This document shows positions 36,129 through 49,280 of a stretch of DNA of 64,000 nucleotides, piece after piece. The stretch comes from Stratiolaelaps scimitus. Its lineage: Eukaryota > Arthropoda > Arachnida > Mesostigmata > Laelapidae. Below the pieces are notes generated by a model. It was not told where the DNA came from. It did no database searches and saw nothing but the letters and a program-made list of their open reading frames with translations. The DNA lies in NCBI GenBank assembly GCA_019614645.1, contig JABWDB010000021.1:2480001-2544000 (forward strand). Direction: 5' to 3'. The first letter of the stretch is position 1. Each line of letters begins with the position of its first letter. A program made the position numbers and the translations under genes.

Positions 36129-37541
36129 ATGCCAGAATACTTGGACGAGAGATCGGCTAAACAGCGCTATGTGTACGCTTCACTGGCCGCTTACCTCGCC
36201 TCACTATCGATAGGCCTTGCTCTAGGCTACTCGTCACCCGTCAAAAAAGCGTTTCTCGACGATTACGCGGATCTTGACTACTCGTTGTTTGGCAGCATTC
36301 TGCCGATCGGCGCCCTGATCGGTGGACTTCTGGCGAGTATTCTCGGCGAACGAATTGGCCGCAAGGGCACGATCATTGCGACTACGGTGTTATTTGCTCT
36401 CGGTTGGGTGCTCATGTTGGCCAACAAGAACCCACTTATGCTGTACAGTGCCCGCTTTTTTCAGGGACTAGCATGTGGCGTAGACTGCATGATAGTGCCT
36501 GTCTACCTGAGCGAGGTGAGCACGCCGGAGCGCCGTGGCGTCTTGGGTACCGGCCATCAATTTAGCATCGTTTTCGGTATCTTGCTCGCTTACAGTCTGG
36601 GAGCTTTTATGAAACCTATACCTTTAGGTCTAGCCTGTTTCATACCTGTTGTAGTTACGGCCGTTGTGATGCTTTTCATGCCCGAATCTCCAACCTGGCT
36701 GGTCAAAACGGGCAGACCTAATGCCGACGTAATGAACTCCTTATACTTTCTCTTCGGTCGAACAATGTACGCGGAAGCGCAACGCGAACTTCTGACGGAC
36801 GCAAAGGATGCAGAAGTCAACGACTTCTCGATCGCGAGTATAGCCAACCCTTCCGTTCTGAAACCACTCGGTCTATCGCTGTCGCTCATGTTCCTCCAGC
36901 AGTTGTCGGGCATCAACGCTGTGATTTTCTACGTGAAGGACATTTTCGACTCGGCTCAAACACAGATGGACCCAAACGTCGAATCGATCATTATCGGTAG
37001 CATTCAGGTCATCTTCACCATTCCAGCTGCCATCGTCATTGACCGCGCTGGCCGGCGTCTCCTGCTACACGTTTCCGGCATCGTTGAACTCATTGGATTA
37101 GCACTTCTCATAACGTTCTACATTATCAAGCGTCAGGATCCTGAGATGGCCAGCCACATAGGATTTCTGCCGGTGACTGCCCTCTCGCTTTACGTTGCCG
37201 GCTTTTCGGTGGGCTACGGTCCGATTCCTTGGTTGATGATGGGCGAATTGCTACCAGTTCGAGCTCGTGGCATGGGCACAGGCTTGGCTACAGCGTTTAA
37301 CTGGTTCTGTGCCTTCCTCGTTACAAAATTCTTCCCAGGTATAATGAAAGATAACGAACCAGCGGCTTACTCAATCTTCCTGGCTGTTGTGGCGTTCGGG
37401 ATTATCTACGTGTTCTTCTGCCTACCCGAAACAAAAGGCAAGAGTCTCGAGGAGATTGAGGCGATGTTCCAAAGATCACACCTGGACGAATCGGTTGCCA
37501 CGGTCGAGAGCAGTGACCATGATCATATGCGTATACAGTAG
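36129..37541 (+). CDS. Facilitated trehalose/sugar transporter, Tret1-like (MFS)
   Basis: A 470-residue, 12-helix member of the sugar porter family that would carry trehalose or hexoses down their gradient across the plasma membrane. All family signatures are present in order: GERIGRK (73-79, loop 2-3), PESPTWL (185-191, after helix 6), QQLSGINAVIFY (257-268, helix 7), DRAGRR (305-310), GPIPWLMMGE (364-373, helix 10) and PETKGKSLEEIE (433-444, after helix 12). The ATG at 36129 has an in-frame TAG 27 bases upstream (36102-36104), so this single-exon reading is complete. There is no long N-terminal cytosolic extension as in the long fly Tret1 isoform. Substrate cannot be read from sequence, and other insect-type sugar transporters share these motifs. 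An AATAAA lies about 255 bases past the stop. Confidence 0.9.
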   Translation: MPEYLDERSAKQRYVYASLAAYLASLSIGLALGYSSPVKKAFLDDYADLDYSLFGSILPIGALIGGLLASILGERIGRKGTIIATTVLFALGWVLMLANKNPLMLYSARFFQGLACGVDCMIVPVYLSEVSTPERRGVLGTGHQFSIVFGILLAYSLGAFMKPIPLGLACFIPVVVTAVVMLFMPESPTWLVKTGRPNADVMNSLYFLFGRTMYAEAQRELLTDAKDAEVNDFSIASIANPSVLKPLGLSLSLMFLQQLSGINAVIFYVKDIFDSAQTQMDPNVESIIIGSIQVIFTIPAAIVIDRAGRRLLLHVSGIVELIGLALLITFYIIKRQDPEMASHIGFLPVTALSLYVAGFSVGYGPIPWLMMGELLPVRARGMGTGLATAFNWFCAFLVTKFFPGIMKDNEPAAYSIFLAVVAFGIIYVFFCLPETKGKSLEEIEAMFQRSHLDESVATVESSDHDHMRIQ

Positions 37542-37830
37542 AAAGTGCAAAGAAAATCTATAATGAAGTGATCATGGAACCTAGTATCCGAGCTCTGAAA
37601 TCCTTCTTTGCCAATGCAGACCTCGACACGTTAATTTCATGTATGCAAAACGATAGCTATGTTGCCAAAGCAGATGTCAACAGATGCGTTAATAAGATCA
37701 TAAATACTAACGTGTTATTATTACGAGAATTATTTAACTCTGGGCAACTGTGAGCACTGTACAAACACACGATGTTAATATAAACCAACAATTTAATAAA
37801 TGAACAAATTAGAAAGTGGAGGCAAATTCG
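37542..37830 (+). other. Transporter 3' UTR (inferred)
   Basis: AT-rich DNA between the stop and a polyadenylation signal at 37795-37800. The short ORF here (37568-37753) is not conserved-looking. Confidence 0.5.
37795..37800 (+). terminator. Polyadenylation signal of the Tret1-like gene
   Basis: AATAAA at a typical distance past the stop codon, on the coding strand, preceded by AT-rich sequence. Confidence 0.6.
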
Positions 37831-37880
37831 CTTTGGTTCGTGTTGTAACTTGTGGACAGACCGACTGAGTTTGTTGTCAA

Positions 37881-37960
37881 GCCCGGTGGCCTGGTGGTGC
37901 ATTCGTGTGTGCCTTGCAATTTAGGAGACATGTAGGTGTACGGGTAAGAGCGTATTGAGG
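37881..37960 (+). repeat. tRNA-derived SINE-like fragment, copy B
   Basis: GCCCGGTGGCCTGGTGGTGC resembles a tRNA box A region. The next 24 bases (37897-37920) match copy A at 34503-34526 with one difference. The box B is damaged (GTACGGGTAAGAGC at 37937-37950). Confidence 0.5.
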
Positions 37961-38944
37961 TGAGACAATACTTTGCCTCTAAATTCTCTCGACACCGTTG
38001 GCGATGCACTCAATCGAATGCAGACTAACCGTCTACCCAGACGTTGAGAAATTGTCACGAACAATAGGAGCCTAACACCCCCCGGGGTACGTCTCTAGAT
38101 GACTTCGCATTTTGCTTTTGCTGGAATTTTGCACGATCCAGCAACTTCAGCTAAACCATATTGTGGCCCATCAGAAAAATCAGCTTTTCGCCTATATACG
38201 TTTCTAACGTCCTCTCTTTGTAGTAGTTTAGTGCCTGCCGATGTAGGTAGAAGTCAAAAGGCATATACACAATGGTCTACCTGGTAATGAGAATAACACC
38301 TCATGGAGAGAATTGAGCCAGTTTCCGCCATCTGTGACATGAAGTGAAGTTCAAGTAGGGCACTTTGCTTCGCACCGCTGGATATTGCACCCGAAACAAC
38401 AATGAGCATAGCAGGCGGCGGCATGTGTCGATCAAGCGCCAGTAGACATCTGGTTGTTCGCCATTTTGCCGATAAAATCAAGCCATTTCTCTTGAGCTCA
38501 GAGGGGCGGTTCGCTTTTCTGGACTTAGGGAAGCATTTATGGAAGAACCGCTAGCACCCCCAAAACTCTACGAGCGCTTAGGAGACCATTGCGAGATATG
38601 TAGGCCCTGTTTGGTAACAGATGGAGCCTGGGGACACGCAGAAACCCCAAAGTTGGATCAGAGAATTGACGTGGCAAAGTCGAGATAGGCAAAGCCCAAT
38701 CTTCATTTTCATAGTTCGGTGCTTGTGAGCGACTACGATGGGGGCAGAAAACCGGTGTTAACTTTCACGAGGACCAACGCCGCACATCGCCAGAAAGTGA
38801 AAGATGCCCGCTGACTTCTTCATTGTGCCTCCCGTCCACGGTTATGGACATAGATATTTCCACCCGGTGTTTATACAATATAATACAAGGCTTGGCTTAT
38901 TAATGGAACTGCAGTCTTATCCGTAAAACATGCGCATTAGACAA

Positions 38945-38993
38945 CGGTACTTTTTGAAAAGATTAGCAGTTCGATTTCCGGATTACCTCACAC
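38945..38993 (+). repeat. tRNA-like SINE head, weak
   Basis: A box A-like segment (CATTAGACAACGGTACTT) is followed about 30 bases later by a box B-like segment (GCAGTTCGATTTCCGG). The spacing is right for a tRNA-derived element; the stems do not form a functional tRNA. Confidence 0.35.
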
Positions 38994-40434
38994 CTTTGGA
39001 AGTATTCAGAACACCGGCCACGCTTCTCTCGTAGACTGGGCGACTCGATGAAATTTTGTTCCTTTGACTTGAATTAAAAGACTTGAAATAAAGACTGGTA
39101 TGTCTCCGTTGTTCGCCTTCACCTAGTTCCACAGTGTTATATTAAATTCTATAATGGTCGAAGCCACGGCGAATAGTAAAGAGCATATTCCCTTAACCAC
39201 TAAAATACTAACACTTGAACTGATGTGATCATTGTTGTAACGAGACTGCGTCATCGACCGTCCCGTTGGCGAAATGGATAAGCATGATAGAGATTAATCA
39301 TGCCACGGGTAGGCCAGATAATGGGCCAATAGTTGTCAGAGGTCCTGAGTCTTGTAAAAAGATAAAATTTCCTTTGAATCACTGGCATGTTCATTTACGA
39401 CTATGCTTCAGCTTTACATCCACAGAATGAGCGAAACGGTGGTGTTGCCCAGGAACATGTGCACACAGAATACTTCGGGTACTTTTCAAGTAGCGCATCG
39501 TCGATTTCCCACCCTAATAGACCACCCTGCCGAGCATCTCATCTTGCCACTGATATTTAATAGTGTGACAATCTGTGGAGGAGGAGGCGTTTTGTATTCG
39601 TTTCGATGGTAAACGAATCTACCACGATTCAGCAATATGAATCTATCAATGGACAGATAAAACCAGGCAAGGTATAATACATTCATCCTTCAAGGCGTTG
39701 AAAGTTCTTTAGAGGATAGAGGCTGGTGCGTTACCGGTCTTTTAACATAATTATGATACTTTTACCGACGGAAGGCGGATTAAAAGATTTTCGAATTATA
39801 CGTAGAGATTAGTTTCTTTCTCCAATCCCTATTTAATCAGCAAACATGTTTTTCTAGTTGGCTCTTCAGCTAGACGTCCTTCCTACATTATCAGAAACTA
39901 GAAATATTGTTAAATTATCTATGCGATTTAGGTTGTGGCTCTTTCGAGTGTTCGACCACGACATGCGTCAATCTGCGCCATTGTCCGTGTCGCGGCGTGT
40001 GACGCTGTTCATCGTGCAAAGATAATTCTTGTCGGCGAGAAGCAATTGTAACACCACGTTGTGACTAATATATAATTCAGTGGAAGTCGGCAGGCAGCTG
40101 ATGTAATCTCAATGCGTACAGTCGATTAAGTAAAAGATTAATCATTGCATCAATCTGTAGCGGAAATAATTACAGTCATTAATGCCGCCTTCTATATAAA
40201 TGAATGTATATGGTCAGCCATACAAAGACGCGTGTATAATATAAACGAATGGGAAAATTATTTTTGTTCGCAAGGGCTCAAGCCGTGTCAAATTTACACG
40301 ACCTAAAAACCAAATGACAGGGGAACCAATTCGCAGAGCTTACGAGAAGTGCCGCGACATTAACGTTGGTCAAAGTGCGTGGTGAATTGATTTTAGTAGA
40401 ACTCAAATAATGCAGAAATATCACACAGTCTCAG

Positions 40435-40505
40435 GTGGAAGTGGAATTCTGGACCTCATGGTTGCACATTTCTGGGTCGTAAGCCACCGCGATGGTTGAA
40501 GGTAA
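40435..40505 (-). repeat. tRNA-like SINE head, weak, minus strand
   Basis: On the minus strand GCGGTGGCTTACGACCCAGA (box A-like) is followed by GAGGTCCAGAATTCCACTTC (box B-like). It resembles a decayed tRNA-derived element. Confidence 0.35.
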
Positions 40506-42834
40506 TCCTCATTTTGACAAAAGCTGTTACTTTCCTAATACCTGAATTTAATTGACATATGGGACATTAGGTATTAACAATGCGTTAACAATTAATCTCT
40601 AGCTGAGAGTCAATAACTTTTCCCACTCAAAGCTACCAATGATGACTTCCCTCACACGAATCATTCTCATTCGAGGAAAGTTTGATATTCTTTCTTCGAC
40701 ATGCATTCGATGGCACACGCAGATATTGCTGTATGTTTGGGGTCTGCCAAAGGCCATACCACACTTACCTACAGCGTAACAAGTAGATAGCAGTTTAGCA
40801 TCGCTGAGTTGTTATAAATGAGATTCAGCTGACCCTAATCGAAGTCGATAATCTACGTATAACGACAGAAGCAAACTGTCATTGTTGCTAAATAGATCTG
40901 GGAAAAAGCAACTCATTGTGGCGATTTTGGGTTTCATGCTACGAAGTGCTAGTCAGCTTCGATATCGCTGGAGTCTCTGGGAGCATCTTACACGATGAGA
41001 ATTAATTGCTTCAACCACCCACGACAATAAAGGCCTCGCCTAGGGGCAAGATATTGTGGACCTAGTAATATGTCTACAAATGTACGAGGCTGTCGTAATT
41101 CAAAGCATAGTCGTTCAATCGAACACTGAACAGCAACAAGGCCAATTCCGCTACTAAACAATACGATCCTTCTATGTGTCACGTAACAGACCCCGTAGAA
41201 GTAGGATGGGCGCGGCTAGAGTTGCGGAAGAAGCCTCGAGACCACCTGGCCAACCATCCAGGGTAGCCAGTCCCCCGTGCGACTTCCACGGATGACGTCC
41301 AGTGGCTCCTCGTCGCGAAGCAGCGGAATAGGACAAGGGCTGATGGAAGGGAACGATAAGGTTGAGCGGCGCACAAAAGCGTACAACTCGACAATTGATG
41401 CCCCCATTGGAAATCGACAGAGCGTCAGACGTTACAAAGCGAAATCGGTATAAAGGGCTCCACCTTTGATTTCACGGCAGCCTTCCCTCCCATCTCCGCT
41501 CTACTTGCCCAATGGCATTTTCGGGAAATTGATTCCTTCGAAGCGTGACAGTCGCTCCGATTCCTGACATGCTGGACCGATCTAACGATGCTGCTGCTGC
41601 CGCCGTCGTCGAAACCACCACTATCCCCTACACACAACAAGCGTCCATGTCAGTCAGCAGCATTTGTCGTCTTTGAACAGACGGGCAGACGAGACAGGCA
41701 GGACAGGGGTTGGTTGGCGTCGCTTGCTGTGGTTTGAACGTCAGATTGAAATTGAGAACGCAAGCGACATGGGATGGTCACTCTCGTTCTTAGCATTTCA
41801 TTTATTGTTGTATCGTCTGATGTAATGAAATTTTACTGGGAGACCATAAAGTTGCATGTAGCTATGATAATTATCATCTCATTGGGGTGGACGAGGAGAG
41901 AGCGTTTATAAATTTTAGGCTTGTATGTAAATTCAGATATCATATTGAACAATATCATATTGTATGTTGTGTCTTGTTATCACGGTAAAAACGTCTGAGC
42001 GATGTTGAGGTCGTACCATAGTTGAAATCAATAGTACCTCACCGACTATTTCATCGATATGCAAACTGTTTATTTTTTGAGATGAGGAAATTTTCTTGAA
42101 ACGCACGAACACACCAGAGACATCCCAATTTCCGTAAAAATGTATATGCAAACTAACAGATTTAAACGGTCCAATAAACCTCTGTGAGTCACAAGCCGCA
42201 GTTATCACAATACGGGTTTTTTCGTGTTTAATATGAAGGACTATGTGAAGAAATTTGACAGCACACTGGAGTGGCTCTATTGAAATCTCGTTGCACCTCG
42301 ATGTTGTCGATATTCAAATCAAACTCCACCCACAAACTGCGAGCTCGCTCTTTAATTCCAGTGATAGCAGCAGCTGTATATGATCGTGAGTTGATCCGTC
42401 TGACGGCATGACCCAACAGCGAAAGCTGACCCAACATAAAACCTAATCAATCATAGCATTACGCCTCATTAAGCACAATTCGGTATGCCGTCTATGTGCT
42501 ACCAAAATGAGCTGTAATTTATATCGGTGGAGATTGGTTACTCCAGTTTGTCTGATGATGATGATCATATGACGTCAGCATGTCAAGTCATACGAGGCTG
42601 CGTGTCGACAAAATGACCGGCTTCAATACAACGTACAACAAGAAAATTGCGAGAATTTTGTTCGATAAACAATTACAGAAATATTGTACTAATACAAAAT
42701 TTTAAATATCATTTATAGTGAATCTTTGAAAAATCGTATGGAATCAGAAAATGCAGGGAAACATTACTAATATTAGTCAAAGTAATAATTAATATTGTAA
42801 TAATATAGTAATAATACAATGAATAATATTTATC

Positions 42835-42915
42835 CGCAAGGATTACCTACCCAGGGGGTAATGCCGGGGACTTGAAACTACAGGGTCTTCAGTTCAAATA
42901 CCGCAGAGCACATAC
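42835..42915 (+). repeat. tRNA-like SINE head, weak
   Basis: CTACCCAGGGGGTAATG and, about 40 bases later, CTTCAGTTCAAATACCGC have the layout of degenerate boxes A and B. It is part of the same class of fragments seen elsewhere in the window. Confidence 0.3.
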
Positions 42916-43691
42916 GAATCTAATTAGTTCACTTGCAGGTTTGTCAGTAAAATTATGAAGTAGTTGTATTCGCATCAGCATTCGTTCGTTGAGTCGATGC
43001 AGTTAAGTAAGTAATATTTTCTCTTTATCGTTCTTGAAGGCTGGCATAGCTCGACTTAATCGTTCGCTGTCGGCTTGCACTGCCGCAATGTTTTGTTTAC
43101 CTTAGTATAGACCGAACGGGAATGTGTGTGCTTTATGAACGGCCATAGTCAATATTGTGCTAGCGATGGTCGCTTATAGCTTGTTAGCTTTTGTTCCAAC
43201 TGTCGTCGACGGGCTTGCCACGATTATTACCAGGACTATCCAACATTTGCTGACAAGATTCAAGCCAAAGTTGGCGATTGATGTTTCACTTGGGGTGTAG
43301 TGGGTCTATAATTGGGCAGGCTAACAGCCCTGTTATATGTTGATCTTCGATCTTCTGTTGACTCTGCACACAACGAGGTCGAAGCAAACCCTATATGCCT
43401 AACTATCACGCATACTTAACCTAAATCGTCGACTAGACTTCGACCACATGAGATTGATTGACTCCTTCAATGTCAAAGCTTTTATCTAGCGCCTGTCAGT
43501 GATCGATGCGACAAAAAAGAACTAACGAGGAGTGTCGATTAAGGTCTCGAAAAAATAAAAAATATATTTTTATGTAAAATATAAAAGATATTGTCAGCCT
43601 ATGTTCTAATAGATATGCCGGTTGATTTGCCAGTCGACGCTTATACCCGCACATTTTATTCTTACATCCGTGTGTAAGTATTTTTTTATCC

Positions 43692-43765
43692 GTCCCTGCA
43701 GTACAGTAAATAGCGCATTACACTTATAACCCAAGGGTTGCGAGTTCGCGCTTCGAACCTTTTGA
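43692..43765 (+). pseudogene. tRNA-Ile-like pseudogene or SINE head
   Basis: TAGCGCATTACACTTATAAC followed by CCAAGGGTTGCGAGTTCGCG closely tracks the D-arm, anticodon loop and T-arm of eukaryotic tRNA-Ile. The loop CTTATAA would read anticodon UAU. The acceptor stem and the last bases of box B (expected TTCGAxCC) are degraded, so it should not be a functional tRNA. It is probably a SINE head or a tRNA pseudogene. Confidence 0.5.
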
Positions 43766-46700
43766 AACCTACGTTGGAATAATGTTAGAACGCTCGTCGT
43801 GGTCAGAATTTTGCAAGAGAAACTGCATGATATGCCTCGTAATAGGTATTCTAACACATATGATCCAATGTACATGCAATCTATTTTCATTAGAGATCTA
43901 GAAAACGTACATCCGGGAAGACGTTGAACTCGTCCATCGTTGGATCGCGCGCGATCGATCTATCGTTGGAACGACGACAATGACAGCAATAGGACCATGA
44001 CAAATCATAAATTAGAACGTGTCAATTGAGTTAGTTGCGAAACTTGTCCGCTGCGCTACAGGGGTATAAAATCATATTTTCTCTAAAAACTCTCCGTCTA
44101 TTGTGGACGAAGACTCATAACAGTAATAACTCATTTTACAAGTGACAATTCTTTTTAAACTTGGGGTAGATCGTTACCAATTTTCAAAGCTATACTTTCA
44201 TCATTCACATGATGGTGCCATCATCACAAATCTCGTTTTTTTTTTGTTTTCGCTGCTACCTATGCTTATTCATTCAGGGCGTCCACTTTATTTCACAGAG
44301 GTAAATGTTTCACCGCTATATGGCTATATATATCAAGGGTTCAGTGCCATTTTCTTGTATAATAATTCAGATGTTACACTTTGTATATCGATGCCCTATC
44401 CACTACGAATGCGGTAGATAAATGTATACAAGTATTCTCACATCTTTATATAATACTCAACCCGCAGCGTTACAGCGTAATAACTCTAACTGCCAGTTTA
44501 CTTCAGTAAATTTAGCCAAAATGCTGGGGAGTATATATAGTCCAAGTGGCCATTGACTTTCCAGATCGTTCCGGAGTTCAACAGATCGTAGATCAAATCG
44601 GGAGCCAATATGGTCGTTGCTTATTTTGCACGTCGTCCATTCACTTATTGCTATATCATATAAAAAAAAGAAAGCGCCCTCTAGAAGACCAAGACTTCGG
44701 CCTTATTGTCTTCCTTAGTATAGGTATCGTATATATGGGTTATCCAGCATATATATATATACTCTCCTTGTTGATAGCTGTCATTTCCATTTCCGAGCTC
44801 GTTCCTTGCGGCTTGCCCACTGTGTCGTTCTCTCCATCGAACGGGGAACGTCCGGCCATTTAGAGTCCCTCGAGGGACATTGTTCACAATAGAGAGTCTG
44901 GGGGTGCCCGGCTCAGCGTCTTCACGTCTTTACGCTCCTCGTCGTTCGAGGAGCGAGGATCTACTGTCTCGGATGGATGGATTATCCATTGTGAGTTGGT
45001 AGAACCACCTGCGACCACCCTTTATTGAGGAGGCTATCCTGATACCTCCGGTTCGTCTCTAACCTCAATTCTACGATAGCGAACATTGCCACTTCAGACA
45101 CACCATATAATGCTCCAATTGATTCATATTCGTGTGCTTGTGAACAATATCTATCCAAAAACATGTGCTGTATTCTGCATTTGGTCTGTTTTCAAATCTT
45201 ACGAGGACCAGAATAATACAACGCGCAGTCGTTATTCAGTTGATCGTCGGGTTTGAGTAAATCTACTAAAATGTTATCTTTGTTTTAGAATAAAAATCGC
45301 CTACAAATGGTTTGTTGAGAATAGTCTCAACCGATTCCACCACAGGAACTATACCTATGCTTAAACTATACGATTAACAACCTTAGTCGTTTAAACTGTA
45401 TAGCTTATTATGCATGCCAATACGACTATTTAATTCATATCTCTTAAAAAACAGTGCGGCAATTTTTTGCAATGATTGCGATTATATTAGTTTCTACTTA
45501 TCCCTACGTATGCCAATTTGGCATAATAGGAAAACAGTTAGTTATTAATGTTCGTGCAATTTAGTCGGTGTGAGGTAGATGAATAAACTTATGTCGCACT
45601 TATGTCAGATTTTTGACAGATTTTCCCACACTTTTTACAATTGTATTATATATGGAAAGCATCGTGTTTGAGGTTCGTCACGACTGGGAAGTGTTCTACC
45701 TCTCTACTTAAATATGATCTATGAGATGAAACATGAGGACCTGTCAATCGCTAACTTCAATTGGAAAATGCTTAGTTAAACGCGCATCAGTTTGACTCAA
45801 GAGCGAAATAAGACGAGAGAGAGATCACTATTGTTGAATTCTATCTGTTATCTATCCTTGATTTTGCTGTTCCAATCATTTTAAACAAGCCACAACGTGA
45901 AAGAAACATGACTATCCAGTACACTCATAGAGGACTTGACATTCTCGGCACCTCATCAATTTCGAGACAAGCGCCGACTAACAACTCCGACTAGATCGAC
46001 CTGTGTAAACGTCATAGTCTGCGCAACTCCCTACTATAATATAACAGTTAGCGTTCTTGGCCGCTAGGGGATGACGCAGTTGGCCGAAACTCCATTTGGT
46101 TGTAGCAGCAGCACAACCTTTTCTAAACTCGATCGTCCGTTCATCTCCGTTATAGCTGCACAAGCACTAGGCTCCATACGCACATCCATTCACACTTATA
46201 CATGTCGACAGACATTCGCCAGTGGTGCAAGTAGTAAAGACGAATCACAAGTCATCGATCAATGGCGGCAACAAGAAAGCAGTGCTACTGATGCCACTGT
46301 CGCCTCCAGGAGAACTCGAGGCAGGCAACGTGGGCAATTCCGCTCGTGTGTGTCCACTGAATCGACACCGATACTCACCCACCCAGTTGGAGCAGAATCG
46401 TACTTTGCCATTAGCAGTCACCGGCCTTGGTGACAAGGTGTCAGGGTTGTGTCATTTGATCAGCGTCGATTGTGCAGTCGTCCGAAGTTGATGTCCGGTA
46501 TCGACTCTATTGTCCTAAGTCGGTTTCTCCTTGAAGCGTTCAGTTGTATAGTCTCGTACCGATGCTAAATACGTTAACCCACAGTAGAGTCATAAGCAGA
46601 TATACTATGGGGAGATTGTTAAATTAAATGGTGTCAAGGTTTGCACAGAATAGCAGATTAGGGCTGTCATATTATTTCCTTTCGTTCATTTTATTCCCGT

Positions 46701-49066
46701 TTTTAAAACTGGTTATATTTCAATTATTATAGTTTTGGTCCCGAAGGATAAGTTAAATGAAATATTTATACATTTAATGTATGTGTGACAGCTCAATATT
46801 ACTAACTGTGTGTCAGTAATTGGCCTAATAATCCATAATCATAAAGGTACCAACTGCATGTGGACGTGCTCATGGGCAACGAGCTCGCATATATAATAGT
46901 TTAATTAACAATAAATTTAAACATCGATATTACGGCGGCCATTGTGGATGTTTCAGATCCGTTGAATATATTCGACCTGATCCAGTCTCATGATAGACTT
47001 TGAGGACATTAGTATCGTTCGCAGGCACAATAGAAAATTACGATAAGGACGGATATGCGATGTCATTTTTGGCTTAAAATGGTATAACAGCAGAATTGTG
47101 CTGACATGTTTTACAAGGAAGTCCAATTAGAATGAACAGATACACAGCGAAAATGCAAATTTCGAGTTACGCCAATCAATACACGGGTACGGTATTCATC
47201 AATGAACCCCCCCGAAACATTACGTATGTATAGGAAATACTCCGAATGAAGACTCTGTATTAGCTAGATTGTATGGCAACGATAAGGGTGGAGAGATATC
47301 GTTTTATCCAGTTCGTTGATCTCTCTTACATTGGATGAGTATTATGTGCTGCCATTATTACGAGTCACGCATTTCAGTCGATGGATCTCGTATGATACGG
47401 GAGTAGTAAATACAAATGGAAAATTGATTTTACGAGCTAAGACGCCTATACGTACACAACCATTAGATCATTTATATATATAGACATAGGGAGGGAGAGA
47501 GAGAGAGAGCTATTCCTTATACACCACGCGGACGATGGCACAATCTGCTTTCGTAATTGTATTGAATAGCATTATGATCCATTAAGCCACAGTCGAAAAA
47601 CACTCGAAAGCGAGCTCGTCGTATCAAGAAAATCTTACAGGTGATGTGCGGACATACGTTGACTTCAAGTTGTCAGAGGGATCCAGCCACCGGGAAGCGT
47701 TAATTGGCATTCGGCTTGGTCGAATGTTGTGTCAGTCAAGCAGTATGTCATACACTTGCCGACATTTAACATTAGACACTATAACCTGTTCGTATTACGA
47801 AGAGGGAACATTTTGAGAGCAAACCGTTGAGCTGTGATGCAGATGTCCTAATTGCCGAGCACAACCCACGTAATATTGATCCACAACCGGACGAATTCGA
47901 TCATATTGGCACAACAATTACTAACGAAGAAGTTATGAAGTGAATATCATAATTCCATTTACGTTCTTATGAATAAATTGACTGTTGCAAGGGAATGTGT
48001 CTTCAAAGGCGAAATAATCAGTTGAAATTAATTACCAAGTGTAATTAGTGACTTAATTGGCGACAGGGCGGATAATATCTTTGAATTCACTAGACAATTC
48101 GAGGAAGGAGAGAGAGAAAGGAGAGAGTGTGTGTATGGGTAATGGTGATAATTTCAGTGAGTGTTAGCTGGAGCATTATTTTTTATTCATAGCCGATTTT
48201 CATAGAGAGACACCTTGAGGTAGCTTGAAATCTAGCAGGAAAAACACTTCTCTGACAAAATAACAAATGTTTTAGCATGATCTTGAGTAATTGTAGGATT
48301 AGAATATTACTTAGAACACTACTCGAACGAATAAAACGAATTAATAATATATTTGTCTTTAGTGTATCAAGACAAATAAGGGCAAGTAGAGGATACTTTT
48401 ACGTGAATACCTATATGTGTACCTCAGTCGCCTGAAAGCTCATCCATCAGCAGGAAAAAAGTTAACAAAAATTGCATCTTTCAAATTTCCAAGATTACTA
48501 ATAACAAATTAATTTAATCACCATGAAATTACTTAGTCAGTTTCTACGCATATTATATATTGGGATATTAACATTTAATCCAAGGTCAACTGGAATATAC
48601 TGTTAAGATTGGTTTAAGGTTGTCGAATGTGTTTGATTTGAAGCAAGTGCGGCCTATGTAAGCACGCTTATGATTTCCAGAGTTTGCAAGCCAGTGAATT
48701 AAAAAAAAACCCTCTGACCGTAGTAGTATAATAAATAATAGTGTTGAGATCTTTTCAAATTATGCCTGCTTCAGTACGAAGAATTATATATCGGAGTTAT
48801 AACAGTGCGCGCTCTTTGTAGATAATGTTATTATCTATTTCAGAGTTTTCTATCCTTTCGGTATAATGACTGTAAACAGTATTGGAGCAACAAATATGTG
48901 AGATATGACATACAGAAGTCACTCTCACAAAATATCCCCGTCTTATATTGACTTTGCTTAGAGTTCAAGGCTTTGTTTTGTTTTGTAAAAGCGATTTTAG
49001 ATACATGTTGTTGTCGTTGTTCCTGTTATTGATATCGCTGTTGTTATTACTGTTGCTTTTACGTAG

Positions 49067-49280
49067 GAGCCCAATTGAAAATTGCGGCTGAAAGAGAAGG
49101 CGCCAGTGAAGAAGAATGATGACCTCTATCATCACCAGTGTACATAGACCACCAGATGGGCAAAATGGCCGCCCAGTTTTGGGAGGAATATGCTGCTACC
49201 AATTACGGCTGTCTATCAACAACAAGCGACCGCGTGAAAAAGCATCGCCGAAGAGTTTTCTTGTGGCCATCCATAAATTG
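49067..49280 (+). pseudogene. Possible decayed or orphan coding segment
   Basis: A T-rich tract followed by ACGTAG at 49066 makes a good splice-acceptor-like site. The frame that follows reads AQLKIAAEREGASEEE, then two stops, and later in the same frame MGKMAAQFWEEYAATNYG up to a further stop. The two segments sharing one frame and their protein-like composition suggest a decayed gene piece. I do not recognise the protein and chance is quite possible. Confidence 0.15.

Larger units (their letters stand above)
37961..43691. other. Gene-free stretch
   Basis: No gene recognised. It contains SINE-like fragments at 38945-38993 and 40435-40505. 41180-41640 is GC-richer with overlapping unconvincing minus-strand ORFs. 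A pair of neighbouring minus-strand ORFs at 41933-42208 and 42228-42437 have moderately coding-like composition and could be a decayed element, but I cannot name it. The rest is AT-rich. Confidence 0.5.

Noticed and set aside
46071..46491. Overlapping ORFs of 120 and 89 codons
   Set aside because: I tested for retroviral-type or transposon motifs by eye and saw none. Two frames and the opposite strand are open together.
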